A stretch of DNA of 64,000 bases. Source: Stropharia rugosoannulata. Its lineage: Eukaryota; Basidiomycota; Agaricomycetes; Agaricales; Strophariaceae. This document shows positions 47,992-58,799 of the stretch, piece by piece (the stretch's first letter is position 1; every line of letters starts with the position of its first letter). The stretch lies in NCBI GenBank assembly GCA_028532985.1, contig JANCIK010000013.1, positions 1,178,001-1,242,000 of the forward strand, in the 5' to 3' direction. A model generated the notes under the pieces. It was not told the origin of the DNA and did no database searches. It saw only the letters and a list, made by a program, of their open reading frames with translations. A program made the translations under genes and the position numbers.

Positions 47992-48830
47992 TTACTTATC
48001 TGTGGCCTCAGATCCTTTTTCAGAAGCTTTAGCCAGTGCTTCCGTCGATTCAGAACAAATATTACCTTCGAGCACATTGTTCTCATCAGTACCATTATTG
48101 GTGATTTTACCATGCCCGTGGTACGTCCAAGTCTCGGAGGCAAAATCACAGTCACTATCTGATGCTTCACAATCCTCCTGAGCAGTTGATAGAAGCTGCA
48201 AATCATTGCATATTGTGTTGCAAATGTGTTGCAGCTTGAACTGCTTAATGATATTGAGACCTTTATTGGCACCGAGCCCCATGGCTTGATCCGTGCTGTG
48301 AGAATGCTTCAGTGAGCGGTCAATCAATATTCAATATTCAATGGGTAAGCTGGTCTAATTTACCTACGAGCCATCAAATTGAACAGAGTTAGTGTGTTTA
48401 CTCCACGAGAACGTCCAGAGACTTTATCTTTCCCCTGGATTCATAAGGTAGTGTCATCAACCGGAAATCATTGACTGCATTGAATGGATTACCTTGGATG
48501 TCAACAAATACACATGTCTCCGAAGAATCATAGAAAGAGAAATATGCGAAAGCATCACATGTCATTCCCATAAGGTCTCGGTTGTGACCTGCTTCATCTG
48601 TTCCCAAAAACTTGACAGTAGAAAAAGAATCCAAAATTCGCTCACTTGGAAGGTACATCATCACGGCTTGTACTCTTCCGGACCTAATGAAGAGTGGTGT
48701 CTTGATGGTCACGAAAAGGTGTTGCAATCCATGGGAATTGCGATTTGGGGAGCAATTGATAAATGCTGCCGTATGAAGTCAGCACTGTGGGCACTGTACC
48801 TAATGCAAGATTAGAAAATGTGCCACCAGT
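47992..48830 (-). CDS. Alpha-kinase-like protein (partial)
   Basis: Minus-strand exons about 48727-48540, a short one near 48370-48415, and 48295-47992. The atypical alpha-kinase fold is seen in eEF2 kinase and myosin heavy-chain kinases and is expanded in Agaricomycetes. Matches: LGTDEAGHNRDLMGMTCDAF, FSFYDSSETCVFVDIQ, then NTLTLFNLMARS across an intron. The C-terminal zinc-ligand signature follows: STDQAMGLGANKGLNIIKQF and LQHICNTICNDLQL (Cys-x3-Cys). An acidic tail ends at 47992. The N-terminal half (P-loop-side) is not resolved: stops interrupt the frames above 48730, although a frame at 49072-49407 (-) may be part of it. Either a gene with unpredicted exons or a truncated copy. Confidence 0.6.
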
Positions 48831-49395
48831 GCTGTATCTTTGACTTGTTCGGAAGATCGGAGGTATGTATATTTAGCTCGTACATCAGTGCACATCATGG
48901 CTAAATAAATCTTTACTTAAAGGAATGTGTATGCAGACGGCTACTGATAAGGGCTCTGAAATGTCAAAGCTTGTGCCACTTGTGACAACTCTACGGTTAG
49001 TTCAATTTGACTGTTGTTTGTTGTGGTGTATGATTTATTGATTTATTAGGGAAATATACCAGCCATGACTCTCAGAAGAAAGTATTCCTGCTCTCAAGGC
49101 AGTCAAAAGTATATACAATATAACTTGGGAACGGAACTGGCGCCCTATCTGGGAGAAAGAGCTCAGGACTGTTGCTTTTGTATATACGTCTGGTAAAGCT
49201 CTGGTAAACTTTCATCACAATGACCCTATCCATGAGTAAGTACATCTTCCAGCTGTCACCCACATGAATCAATGGCGGCTTCACATGATTGTTAAGGAAA
49301 GTCAAACACATCAGGTTAGAAAACAAGCCAAAAGTCTGCTTCCCATTGGAGGACGCTAAATTGACATGTAAGAGCACCCCGAGGACTGGGGAGGC

Positions 49396-49614
49396 ATGCA
49401 GAATCAACTAATCAGAATTCCGGGTGAAGACATTGATACACTTCTTGCTGAATATGATAGACCTGATCTACTTCAGTTCGGTTCAGATGAAATGGTACAA
49501 TTCTGTGAATATCTCTACAAGAATATTGGCTCACTAGAATTGAGTGCCAAGGTTGGCTGGAAGGTTTTCCACAGAATGATTGAATATGATCTTGCACAAA
49601 AGGATCAAAATTAA
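49396..49614 (+). CDS. Short unassigned reading frame
   Basis: 72-aa frame containing EDIDTLLAEYDRPDLLQF and AKVGWKVFHRMIEYDLAQ. The composition is protein-like and amphipathic, but I recognise nothing, and it lies within repeat-rich DNA. It may be a fragment of a larger element-encoded protein. Confidence 0.25.
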   Translation: MQNQLIRIPGEDIDTLLAEYDRPDLLQFGSDEMVQFCEYLYKNIGSLELSAKVGWKVFHRMIEYDLAQKDQN

Positions 49615-49689
49615 AATTCAAGTATATTGTTGCACTGTAACATACTACAAGATAAATACATATACCCAAGAGCTTTCTCATACTGTACT

Positions 49690-50480
49690 CTATGCTGCAG
49701 AAATTTTTTATACACTCTTGTTGCCTTTGAAGCTTGAGAGTGTTGCAGATAAGTTGTGAGAATGATGCAGCGGGGGCGTGAGAATAAGCTTCAGCTACGT
49801 GAGGTGTGATGTTGATGGTCGGGTGAGCCTTGTGGTTCTCGGCCGCCCTACTGAAGGGTGGTCGGCATCGTCATCACTTCTGCTCTCAGTGCCTTTGTCG
49901 ATGTTGACGTCCATGTGAGCATCGTCCAAATATGCCACTGCACTCGTCTTCTCACTGTGACCAATACCCATGCCCATGAATCGCATATACATATCGCGGT
50001 CAGCAAAACTATTGAGGAAAATATTGATTAGTAGAATACAAAATAATGTTGCAAATCAATATGTACATGCCCACATAGTAATTCATCCAATCTGAGGTTT
50101 GTCCCATTGAACGAGCTTCTGTGCAGCCTTCAGTTTATAGCAATGTGTTTGTTTGTCCTTTGTGAAAAGCAGGTATAAGGTGGCATCTGTGAATGACAAG
50201 AGCTGGGTCCAGAAAACCAAAGGCAAGAACATCGTTTTCTGGGACAAAGCCTATTTTGGGCAACTTTGCTACCTTGTGCCCTGTCGAGGCTCCAGGCTTG
50301 GCCCCAAACCACGGTACCCACAGGAAGTCCATCAATTGAAAGCCAAGATGCTTGGAGCGCAGACCAACATGCTGGACATCAGCATGAAAAATACCCAGAA
50401 CCTGTGCATACCAGAAAGGATGCGCTCTAGGATTGGTCTGAATCTCAGTAAAGGACCTTGTTTGGGTCTGGTCAAGTGCT
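49690..50480 (-). pseudogene. C-terminal fragment of a Plavaka-type transposase
   Basis: Minus-strand pieces with the C-terminal pattern of Plavaka-like transposon proteins of mushrooms. In order: NPRAHPFWYAQVLGIFHADV, LMDFLWVPWFGAKPG, KIGFVPENDVLAFGFLDPAL, VIHRCHLIPAFHKG, DWMNYYVGM and, after an intron, FADRDMYMRFMGMGIGHS. An acidic tail follows. No transposase core lies upstream, where the next sequence is unrelated, so this is a 5'-truncated remnant. Family assignment is from memory of the conserved tail (FLDPxxVIRxxHLIPAF ... DRDMFMR.xGGGxGH). Confidence 0.7.
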
Positions 50481-50786
50481 CAGTGATGGCCCGTTTGTAT
50501 GTCCTGCTAGAAATGATCTAACACAACACAACCAACAACCACAACAAAAACACACAGCCAATCTCAAACAAATGCTTCTTTAATGCAAAGTCGGGGGTCT
50601 ATGTACAAAAGAAAGACACAGTTGTCTTTTATAATATAAGCCAGGTAAACATTTTCTTAACACAAAGACTCAGCCCAAGGGGCATGGTGGTGTAGTGTGA
50701 TAAGTGTAGTTTGTGTGCATATAACGCAAGGTGCTCGAATGAGACTTAGTCTGACACGACAATCAGAAAGAGAACTGAAAACTGTT

Positions 50787-50946
50787 TAACCGCTCCAGGT
50801 ATGTGCACAACAACACTGCCTGCAAAATAACCGCTCCAGATATACATGTAGTGTTGCCTGCAAAATGACCGCTCCAGGTATGTGCACAACGACACTGCCT
50901 GCAAAATTAAACTGCTCCAGGTATACATTGAACATTGCCTGCAAAA
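50787..50946. repeat. Tandem repeat, about 40-bp units
   Basis: Four consecutive units, each starting (A)CCGCTCCAG or close to it and ending TGCCTGCAAAA. Units 1 and 3 share GTATGTGCACAAC; units 2 and 4 share ATATACAT or GTATACAT. The array thus has an alternating two-type order. Confidence 0.8.
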
Positions 50947-51439
50947 CTGCTTCCAGACTCAAGACTTAGTCAAGTAATCCGTCAAAAGCTTTGAACTCTC
51001 TCTAAACTCGCAGTGAGGACTTTAAACTGTATATATTCACTCTGGGTAAATCTACATGGGGGAACCTACTATTCTACGTTACATGCTGGGGTATTTATAC
51101 GTTTCTGGGAGACGGGTTTTCGTAGGCGCCTGGAGGTGTTCTCTACTAAAACCTCGCACCTGATTGGTTTGTAGGTCCATACGGTTCTGCCTGTTTAATT
51201 ACATTTTAGGCATTCTAGATGAGTGGAGTAAGAATTTGAAATAACTGAAAAAGGATAGATTCTGGAGGCTTGTCAGGAACAAGCCTATTTTTAGAACAGT
51301 TAAACCATCTTTTGGTGCCTGGGCGTCTGTCTGCCTCCTGAGTACAGTCAGTTTTACTACGCCTTGGCTTTTTGGAATGTAAGCCAGGACAGAGTTACCC
51401 CACTGGTGAGTCATCTTGCCTCTGACTGTACCCGCTTTT

Positions 51440-52170
51440 CAGGGTCTATCAGGCTCCTGCCAAATAGCCTGCTATATTCCCTCTGTATGGCCAGTACGAG
51501 GCCTCGCTAATTAGCCTGGTAGAACTGTCTAAGTTTATTAGCCCGGCTTATTGACCTTTGCTAATTAACCTGGTATAACATTCAATCAAACAGCCCGGTA
51601 TAACGACTAAGTCATTTAGCCTGGTATAATTACTTGAGTTAAATAACCCGGCATAATGATCTGCTTTTCCTAATCTCTCGTTTTCGATGGCTGGTTTTTA
51701 GAAGACTGACCTGCTATAAGTCTCTAGTTGAGTTTTGTCGTCATGGTTGGTGTCATTTAACCTGGTATAATTTAACCCGGTATAATGCCTCTGCCTTTGC
51801 ACTCTGTTTAACCCGCTTATCTGACTTCCTCGAAATTGAAGACATTACTAAGTATATTTCTTGGGCAGTAACTTTACATTTAGCCTGGTATAATTATACC
51901 AGGTTAAATGCAAAGCGTACCTGTGCTCTCCTTTATGCCGGGCTTATTATTATTCTAACTTTAAGCCAGTCAGATGTGCTCATAAGCCATACTGGTCCTG
52001 TGACTAAGTCCAACCGTAAAGGCTTATTAACCTGCTTGTTTAAAGTCTCTTGGTTTACTCTTCAGTTAAGTTCTTTAACGTGAACAATTACTGTTGTCAC
52101 TTTTACTTAAACTTTCAGTGTGGTTTTGCTTATAGTTAAAATAGCCCGCTTGATTGATTAAGTGGAGGTC
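51440..52170. repeat. Interspersed short-motif array (RCCYGGTATAAT)
   Basis: The motif CCTGGTATAAT or its variants (CCCGGTATAAC, CCCGGCATAAT, CCCGGCTTATT, CCTGCTATAAG) recurs about every 30-80 bp, more than a dozen times. One place has a perfect inverted pair, CCTGGTATAATTATACCAGG (about 51893-51912). Such spaced motifs resemble transposase-binding subterminal repeats. No coding sequence lies in it. Confidence 0.7.
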
Positions 52171-52966
52171 TACACTTGTCTTCGTTATTCTCTGTCTCTT
52201 ATTGGGTCATACCAAAGTCTTTAATATGACTTTAATAGTCTAGACTACTGAAATGATAGGATTTATAGTAAAATTGTAAAATTTCATGGCCAGGCACTTA
52301 GGTGCCCTATCATCTCCCCCAAACCATAACTCGACTATCCCCAGTCGATGCTGACTGATCTTTTTACTCTCGGACTTCGCTGGCCATCTATATTTAACCT
52401 GCCATGCTGCTCATCGTGCTCTCCATTGAGCGATTACACTTCCTCATTGTTTATCACAATGAGGGACATGTTTATTCATTGTGCTCATTGTTTGGCTATT
52501 TTTAGCATGTACTGCCATCTACTATCTCCTTTTTAGGATAAAGTGTTGTGCCACCGCTACATTCTGCATACATCTCTATTCTCCATTGTGCCCGCCTTTT
52601 GTAAGATGACCGAGTCGCTCTTCTGTTTATGGCAGGGACATAGGATGACTGCTTTTGGAACGGTGATCTTGCTATGTCAAGATAACTCTTGTTTCGAACA
52701 GTTTTTCAAGAGCCTGGTTTAAGTGACTGGTGCCTAATTAGGCAATGATTCTTCCATTCTTGGTTGAATGACTCCTGTTGACCTGTCTTCTACTACTACC
52801 TGCTCTCTGGATCCTCATATGTTTTCTTCTCCCTCCATTCTACTCTCTTTCTGGTAATGTCTCTCCCTTTCTTTTGCTTTTGCTTGCGCAGTCTTTTTGC
52901 CTGTTATTCTGTATTTAAACAGCCCGGCTTAGTATTGCTTTCCTTCATTCCCCTCTACTTTTTATC
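52171..52966. other. Gene-free, AT/CT-rich leader
   Basis: Continues from the motif array to the start of the next gene; a few degenerate motif copies (for example CCCGGCTTAG near 52923). No gene recognised. Confidence 0.4.
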
Positions 52967-53453
52967 ATGGCTGTGCCCTCTCCTTCCCTATTGCTCTCCA
53001 TCCGTACTGTCTATAGCAAATTCTTTGAAGACCTGGTCGAGGCCCTGGAATGCTGCCACTTCCCTGCAGCGTCTATTGATTGGGCTGAACCCTTCTGCCT
53101 CCTCTGCGATGCTTTAATTGCGCGCCCCCTCCTCAATGATCCCTCTGCTGCCTGGAAATTCATGAAGTCCACTTTGCCCCCCCTGTTCCATAATGCTCAG
53201 AACTCTCTTCTAGCTCTCAATGGCGGATCTTACCAGAAGATTGAACAAGTGGGCACTATGTCGCCAGAAATTTGCCAGGTTTTCTGTTGGCTTATTCTGA
53301 TTGTTCAGTCCCTGCCTTCTGAGATCCTGGAAGAGCTTGACCTGGACTGGCTAGTTCTTCCCCAGGTAAGCTCTCTCTTTTTAATCTTTCATTATTCCTG
53401 CTAATTTGCCTTCTTCTATTTCTAGATAGACTATGGCTCTGTTTGCCCCGTTA
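52967..53453 (+). pseudogene. Unknown gene cut off by a transposon
   Basis: Frame from ATG 52967 encodes about 133 residues of coherent protein (SKFFEDLVEALECCHFPAAS, AWKFMKSTLPPLFHNAQNSL, then LPSEILEELDLDWLVLPQ). It runs into a GTAAGC donor and a TTCTAG acceptor before IDYGSVCPVSIR. The frame then enters the inverted-repeat element at 53454. The protein is not recognised. It looks like the 5' end of a gene interrupted by insertion, unless it is itself carried by the surrounding mobile DNA. Confidence 0.5.
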
Positions 53454-54510
53454 GCATCAGGAAAACCACTTTTTGGAAAAGAGACTTTTTGAGACATCTA
53501 TGTGTCTCTTGGGAAATTTACTGTCTTTTTGAGACATCAATATGTCTTTTGGTGAATCCTATGTCTTTTTTATACTTTTAAAGGTCTCCTAGAGACTTTA
53601 GGGAAATATGTAATTCTTCCAATGTCTTTTTAGGTCTTTTTATGTCTTTTAAAGTCTTTCAATTTTTTTAAGTATTTAAATGTATTGATGTAATTGTATA
53701 AATCTTTTTATGTCTCTAAAAGATATTAAAAATGTCTCATAAAGTGTATTAAAAAGCTACAAAAAGACTCAAAAAGACATTTAAAGACATTAAAACCTGG
53801 GAAAAAATTGACTTATGAATAGCTATTGTCAACTATTATTTGTAATCTACATTGTAAATCTTATATAAAATACATCTGAACATAACTAAATTCAATGACT
53901 TGTGATGTAATAAATTAATGTAGTCTAGAGCTTTACCATCATATTTGACCTGCAGTGAGTCTATATACACAGGCACATGGTGTAGGGGGAAGTATGCTGG
54001 TTTTAAGTCATGCATAAAGCTATTGGTTCAATTCCTGGCTAATGCAAATTATTTCCACAACATAAGTTCCCCTTTCCCATTGTACCCAAGTTAATGTGAT
54101 GGTTTATTTGCCATTGTATGTTTATGTAAAGTGCTGACTAATATAGTTACTTCATGACAAATCTTAAGTACATTTAAATATACCTAATTACCTACCTACA
54201 AATACACTTACAAATACAATCTAATCTATGTAGTAGTGATTGGGCTAAGATGAGGTCATGTTTTTAATGTTTTTATAAATCAAAAATGTAACATTAAAAG
54301 ACATTTAGAGACATCTAGAGACATTATGGACACATAAAAAGACATTCAAGAGACTCCTAGAGACATAAAAAAGTCTTTAAAAGTTTGATACCTGGAGACT
54401 TTGCTTTAAAAGTCTCCTAGAGACCCAGGTCTCCTGGGATCTTTTTGAGTCTTTTTAAGTCTTTTTAAAAAATTAAAAGACTTTTTCTGAAAAAGTGTTT
54501 TTCCTGATGC
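53454..54510. mobile_element. 1.06-kb inverted-repeat element with AGAGAC subterminal repeats
   Basis: Left end GCATCAGGAAAACCACTTTT (53454 on) and right end, reverse complement, GCATCAGGAAAAACACTTTT (to 54510); 20 of 21 bases agree. Both subterminal regions are packed with AGAGACAT/AGTCTTTT motifs in opposite orientation (53475-53800 and 54290-54490). No coding sequence. No clear target duplication is visible. Looks like a non-autonomous DNA transposon; a third end of the same type is at 59283-59307. Confidence 0.75.
53971..54045 (+). other. tRNA-like / pol III promoter-like sequence
   Basis: Has an A-box-like TGGTGTAGGGGG and a B-box-like GGTTCAATTCC about 55 nt later. The acceptor ends do not pair, so it is not a functional tRNA. 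More likely a tRNA-derived (SINE-like) piece inside the inverted-repeat element. Confidence 0.4.
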
Positions 54511-55460
54511 AGGAGGGCAGGGTGCAGAGGGCGCGGCCACGACATCCTGCGGCCGTGTTGAATGACCGCAGGGCATTGTTCAGCACCCAGGACGCTTGCC
54601 ATGCATCCTGGGTGCGTCTTCGGGCTGTGCAAGGGCAGGTCGAGGCAGAGGGCAGTGGGGTCGAGGGCAGGAGGGCAGGGGCGGAGCATGGGGCAACGAC
54701 ACCCTGCGGTCGTGTTGAATGACTGCAGGGCATCGTTTAGCACCCAGGACGCTTGCCAAGCGTCCTGGGTGCGTCTTTGGGCTGCGCAAGGGTGGGTCGA
54801 GGCTGAGGGCAGCGGGATGGAGGCAGGAGGGCAGGGGGCGGAGGGCGCGGCCACGATGCCCTGTGGTCATGTTGAACAACCGCAGGGCAAATCAAAGCAC
54901 CCCAGGACACTGCCCAAGCGTCCTGGGTGCTTTACCTGGCCCTGGCGCCCACAGATCGCGGCCGATGGGCGGAAGATTGGGGTAACAGGGCAAGGGGCGG
55001 GGCAGACGGGCACGACACCCTGCGGTTATTCCACAGAACCGCAGGGCAATTCAACGCAACCCAGGATGCTTGCCAAGAGTCCTGGGTGTGTCTTCTGGCT
55101 GTGCAAGGGCGGGTCCAAGCCCAGGTCGAGGTGAAGGGTGGTGGGGTTGGTTGCAGGAGGGCAGGGGCAGAGCAGGCAGGCACAGTGCCCTGCAGTTGTT
55201 CAACACGACCACAGGGCGATTTAAAGAGCCCCGGGATGCTGGCCAAGGGTCCTGGGTATGTCTTCTGGCCGCACAAGGGCGGGTTGAGGCGGGGGGCGGA
55301 TGTGATGGGGGCAGGAGAGGGCAGGGGCGGAGCAGCTGGGCACGATGCCCTGTGGTCATTCGACACGACTGCACGGTGATGGAATGCAGCCCAGGATGCT
55401 TGATAAGTGACATGGGCCCTTGTGTTGGCCGCAGAATGGCAGCTCATGGCAGGTTGAGGG
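54511..55460. repeat. GC-rich satellite of about 160-bp hairpin units
   Basis: About six tandem units; boundaries near 54584, 54740, 54898, 55058, 55228 and 55388. Each unit carries two inverted repeats: one CCAGGACGCTT...AAGCGTCCTGG type and one CCCTGCGGT...ACCGCAGGG type. Between them are G-rich spacers (GGAGGGCAGGGGCGGAG). The arms vary but stay complementary between copies in several units. Open frames across it are satellite artefacts. Confidence 0.85.
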
Positions 55461-55928
55461 TGGGTGTTCAAGAAGGGCTGGGGCAGGGCATATTAATGTC
55501 TTCAACCTAATAATGCATCGGGCAGTCCTTACCTCACTTATCTGCTGTATAATCTATGTAGAACAGCAATGTTCATTAGTTTATTCGTGGCCAAAGCATC
55601 TTCCAGGTGGCCTGTACTATATCCCCAGCCTATACCCTTCGCACTATGGTTATCTCCCAGACACTAGCAATCCACATCCCACTATGACTTAAGCAAGATT
55701 AAAATCCCACTATTGCCTGTAAGAAGTGTATTTAGTACCAATGTCTTTAGATCCACTAGCAGGAAAGGGTAGAGTGGGCCCAAAGCCAGTAAAAAGACAG
55801 AAACAGGACAGAAAGAGTAACGGCAGTGGTGGTATTTGGCTGGTGCTGCTTACCTGATCGATGTTCAAGCTTGATTGCCAAATTTAATTCTTTATCTAAT
55901 CTTCATCAGCAACCACCACATCGCCAGA
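55461..55928. other. Upstream region of the dioxygenase gene
   Basis: About 0.47 kb; no gene seen. Probably holds the promoter of the following gene. Confidence 0.45.
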
Positions 55929-57555
55929 ATGGCTTGCCTGTCGAAGCCAGCCAAAGCTCGCATTGCCCAATCTACTGTTTCTACTATTTCCAAGAAAGAC
56001 CTGGAATCTTTACTTCAGTTTCTAGAGTCCGACACTACTGCTCTTCACTATCTCAAATCTAATAATAGAGCTGCCTTTGCAGCTTCTGCCAAAGCCTCCG
56101 AACTTGGTGCAGTCTATTTCTCTGGCAGCTCCTTTCCTAGCATATATGAAACAATCACATCTGCTCTTCCACCTCGCCATACACGCTTCCCTACTTTGTT
56201 TGCTGCCTATAAAGCTGGAAAAACTGCAGCAAAGCCGTATAAAAAGAGAAAATCCAACTTTACCAAAGCAACTAGACTTAACTGGACTAACAAGGATCGG
56301 GACGAGTTTCTTAAAGGCATCAAGAGGGTAAAGGTTCAGAAACTGGCTGAAAGCAACTACTACCCCCCCCCCTATGCATATCATCACCAAGAATCAGGAA
56401 ATCATGGACAAATGGAGGGACCATTTTACAGTAGGCAAACAGGCCGATGCTAGGATTCCTCGAAAGCCATTACATCTGCTCGATCCTTCTAGACTTTCTT
56501 TGGACGTTGGTCCCGATGAGAATGTGATTCTCGAAGACTCTGAAACTGGCGAAATTGTTGGGGTTGTTATTCGTGGCTTTTGCAAGCATAAGGGTGCTCT
56601 CAAATGGGCAAAGGATACTGCCGAGTTTCAGACTAACATTCGCCGAAATCTTAGGGTATTCTTGTTTACTGTCTTTGTAACTTATACTAATATTTCTTAT
56701 AGAAAGAAGATCCTGGGAAGCTTGTTCAGCTTGGTTGGTCTGCAGGTGCCAGAAGCCGATGTGAGTTTGGCTGGGTCCGAAACATTGTTGCATCAAAGAA
56801 GAAACTTTCGGGCGATAAAAGGGTTGAGGCCAACATTGAGGGTTCCAATTTGTTTGCCTTTATATGGCAGCTTATGGAGAAACAGCTTCCTGAGGAGGTG
56901 ACAACTGATATCAAGAACTTTTCAAAGGTGCTTAAAATTCCTTCAAACGATGGAGAAGGTAACAACTACCAGGAGTGCCATGAAGAATCATCGATGAGGA
57001 CAATGAAAGAAGGTGATTCAGAGGCTCCAACTACTGATGTTACAAAGTATACTGTGTCTCTGCCCCATGAGTCATATGATTTCCTTGGTACTGGTCTTGC
57101 CCCACCAGGAGCTTTTATCACAAGAAATTATTCAAGGTATATTTCTCTTGTCGCTATATCTCCATTTCTGATCATCCACTTTACCTTATAGGCATATGCA
57201 TAAGGAAGGTCACCCCCACACATATGGAGCAATGCTTACCCTGCATCGTTCCCATAACTGTGTGTCTTATGGAGGAAACTTCTTTCTTCCAGAATATGGG
57301 ATTTGTATCCAGCAAGCAACGAACACTTGTATTGTCTGGCAGCCAAAAAGGCTTCATGGAACAGGAGTCCCCAATGTTGATCCAACCACTGAAGACCCTG
57401 ATTTCCAGCAGCTTGTCGCTGCTATCATCACTTCAAACACTTTAGCAGCAGCTTGGAGGAAGTATTGTGAGGGAAAGGTAAACCAAAAGGAGTTTGAGAA
57501 TATGGTTGATGAAGTTGAAGCTGAGGGGCCTTTGAATCACGAAGGCGATAATTAG
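55929..57555 (+). CDS. TET/JBP-like 2-oxoglutarate/Fe(II) dioxygenase
   Basis: Predicted pieces: 55929-56327, about 56374-56655, 56703-57136, 57192-57555. Enzymes of this family hydroxylate or oxidise thymine or 5-methylcytosine in DNA. An N-terminal helical region (MACLSKPAKARIAQSTVS) is followed by LDPSRLSLDVGPDENVILED and VGVVIRGFC. The catalytic core follows: APPGAFITRNYSRHMHKEGH with a candidate iron-binding H-x-E, TYGAMLTLHRSHN, GGNFFLPEYGICI, and the distal-His segment WQPKRLHGTGVP. In the family the motif is usually H-x-D, so the Glu is unusual. Between the first two pieces a run of ten C (about 56363-56372) breaks the frame. It could be a 1-nt frameshift or lie in an intron (GTAAAG donor at 56328, acceptor before NQEIMDKW). 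Assignment rests on motif pattern; a related 2OG dioxygenase of other target is possible. Confidence 0.6.
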
Positions 57556-58071
57556 TAGACTAAAGCTCCTAGTCATTATTATTTACAAAGTACATTCTAC
57601 TATTGTACTATGGTTGCGAACGATACCCATTATGTACTGGTATAGCGAAGTTGGGTAAATAATCAGGTGACCATTATAATTACGCAAACAGTAAATGTTC
57701 TTCGCTGTAGGCTTACTACTATATTCTGTGCTGTTTCAATCAACCCATACATTTCTTACAATGTCTACAACAACTTCTTGTCTTTCTATCAAAATGCCCA
57801 TAGTAGCTAGTCAGCAAACCCACCAGGTGTATTTTGAACTGTTTTCTAAGTGTATGTTTATATGCCAGCTCAATATAAGCTTTACTGATCGTATCTGCTG
57901 CTATTAGTCGGAATACATAGCATTCACCTTATAGCTTATATATTTTCATGGCTATACATATTATCCTCAACACTGCAAGAGATTCAGGAGCTTATTGCTC
58001 CTGGATGGACGAAAAGTATGTTGTATTTATTTTGGATTGTGATATACTTTCTTATGTAGTGAAATGTAATA
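57556..58071. other. Spacer with possible 5' exons
   Basis: About 0.5 kb. Short frames (57695-57907, +) might be upstream exons of the next gene but could not be joined. Confidence 0.35.
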
Positions 58072-58799
58072 GTTCCCTTTGAGCTTCAGGATATTATTTT
58101 AGAAGCTTTGTTTTGGGAGCTGCCTAGCTACAAGTCAGGAGGTGTCTTTCGGCAGTTGGGATATAAGGCTTGGTTAGCAAGCCGAAACACTATGCCTTCG
58201 CTGACATCACTGGACCAATATGCAACCCAGCTCCAATTCTGTGAAGACTTTACTAGTTTCTACCGACAGCATCGCCTTTCCAGCTGCACCAATGCATTTG
58301 CTAACATTTGGGCATTGCAGTTCCAAATTCCTAGAGTCAACAACGAACAGAATACAATTGTGAAACTCTATGCAATTATGTTCTCCAATATGCAAGTAAA
58401 AGCCTTACAAATTCACTGTGGTGATGTTGCTTGGTTGGTTTCGGAGGTTTTGGATAAATGGGTCGATTCATTGGGTCCCCATTTAGTCAATCTTCAGGTT
58501 ATATATGACTGTTGTATGCCAATACTACTGATACAGGTTAGTTGTATACTTCTATGTTGCCCTATCTTTATTTATATCCTTTATATTAGGATAATCGTCT
58601 TGGACTATATCCATGGTGTTCTAGAGACTGGGCCTCTGCTTTAGGTCGTCTTTCATTTCTGAAATCGGTCATTATCTATACTCCTCGGTTGCTACATTAC
58701 CATATATACGACACCAATCCTAGTATGGGTTATATGAGGGACTTTGTTTCCTCACTTGTGTCTGTTGTTTGGTCGCCGACAATGCCTCAACTGGAATGA
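58072..58799 (+). CDS. F-box/LRR-like protein (partial prediction)
   Basis: Coding pieces up to 58536 and 58590-58799. It begins VPFELQDIILEALFWELPSY, a F-box-like start. It continues FCEDFTSFYRQHRL and NIWALQFQIP, then VKALQIHCGDVAWLVSEVLD and KWVDSLGPHLVNLQ, a leucine-rich-repeat-like pattern. After the intron: DWASALGRLSFLKSVII, ending PTMPQLE. F-box proteins recruit substrates to SCF ubiquitin ligases. It lies 0.5 kb after the dioxygenase gene in the same orientation and inside the same mobile region. The first exon is unresolved. Confidence 0.45.

Noticed and set aside
50680..50750. Second tRNA-like stretch (TGGTGTAGTGTG with a GGTGCTCGAAT)
   Set aside because: The B-box is a poor match and no tRNA fold is apparent.
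54465..55510. Several overlapping long open frames, up to 190 aa, on both strands
   Set aside because: They are produced by the GC-rich 160-bp satellite. The peptides are repetitive and differ only by unit variation.
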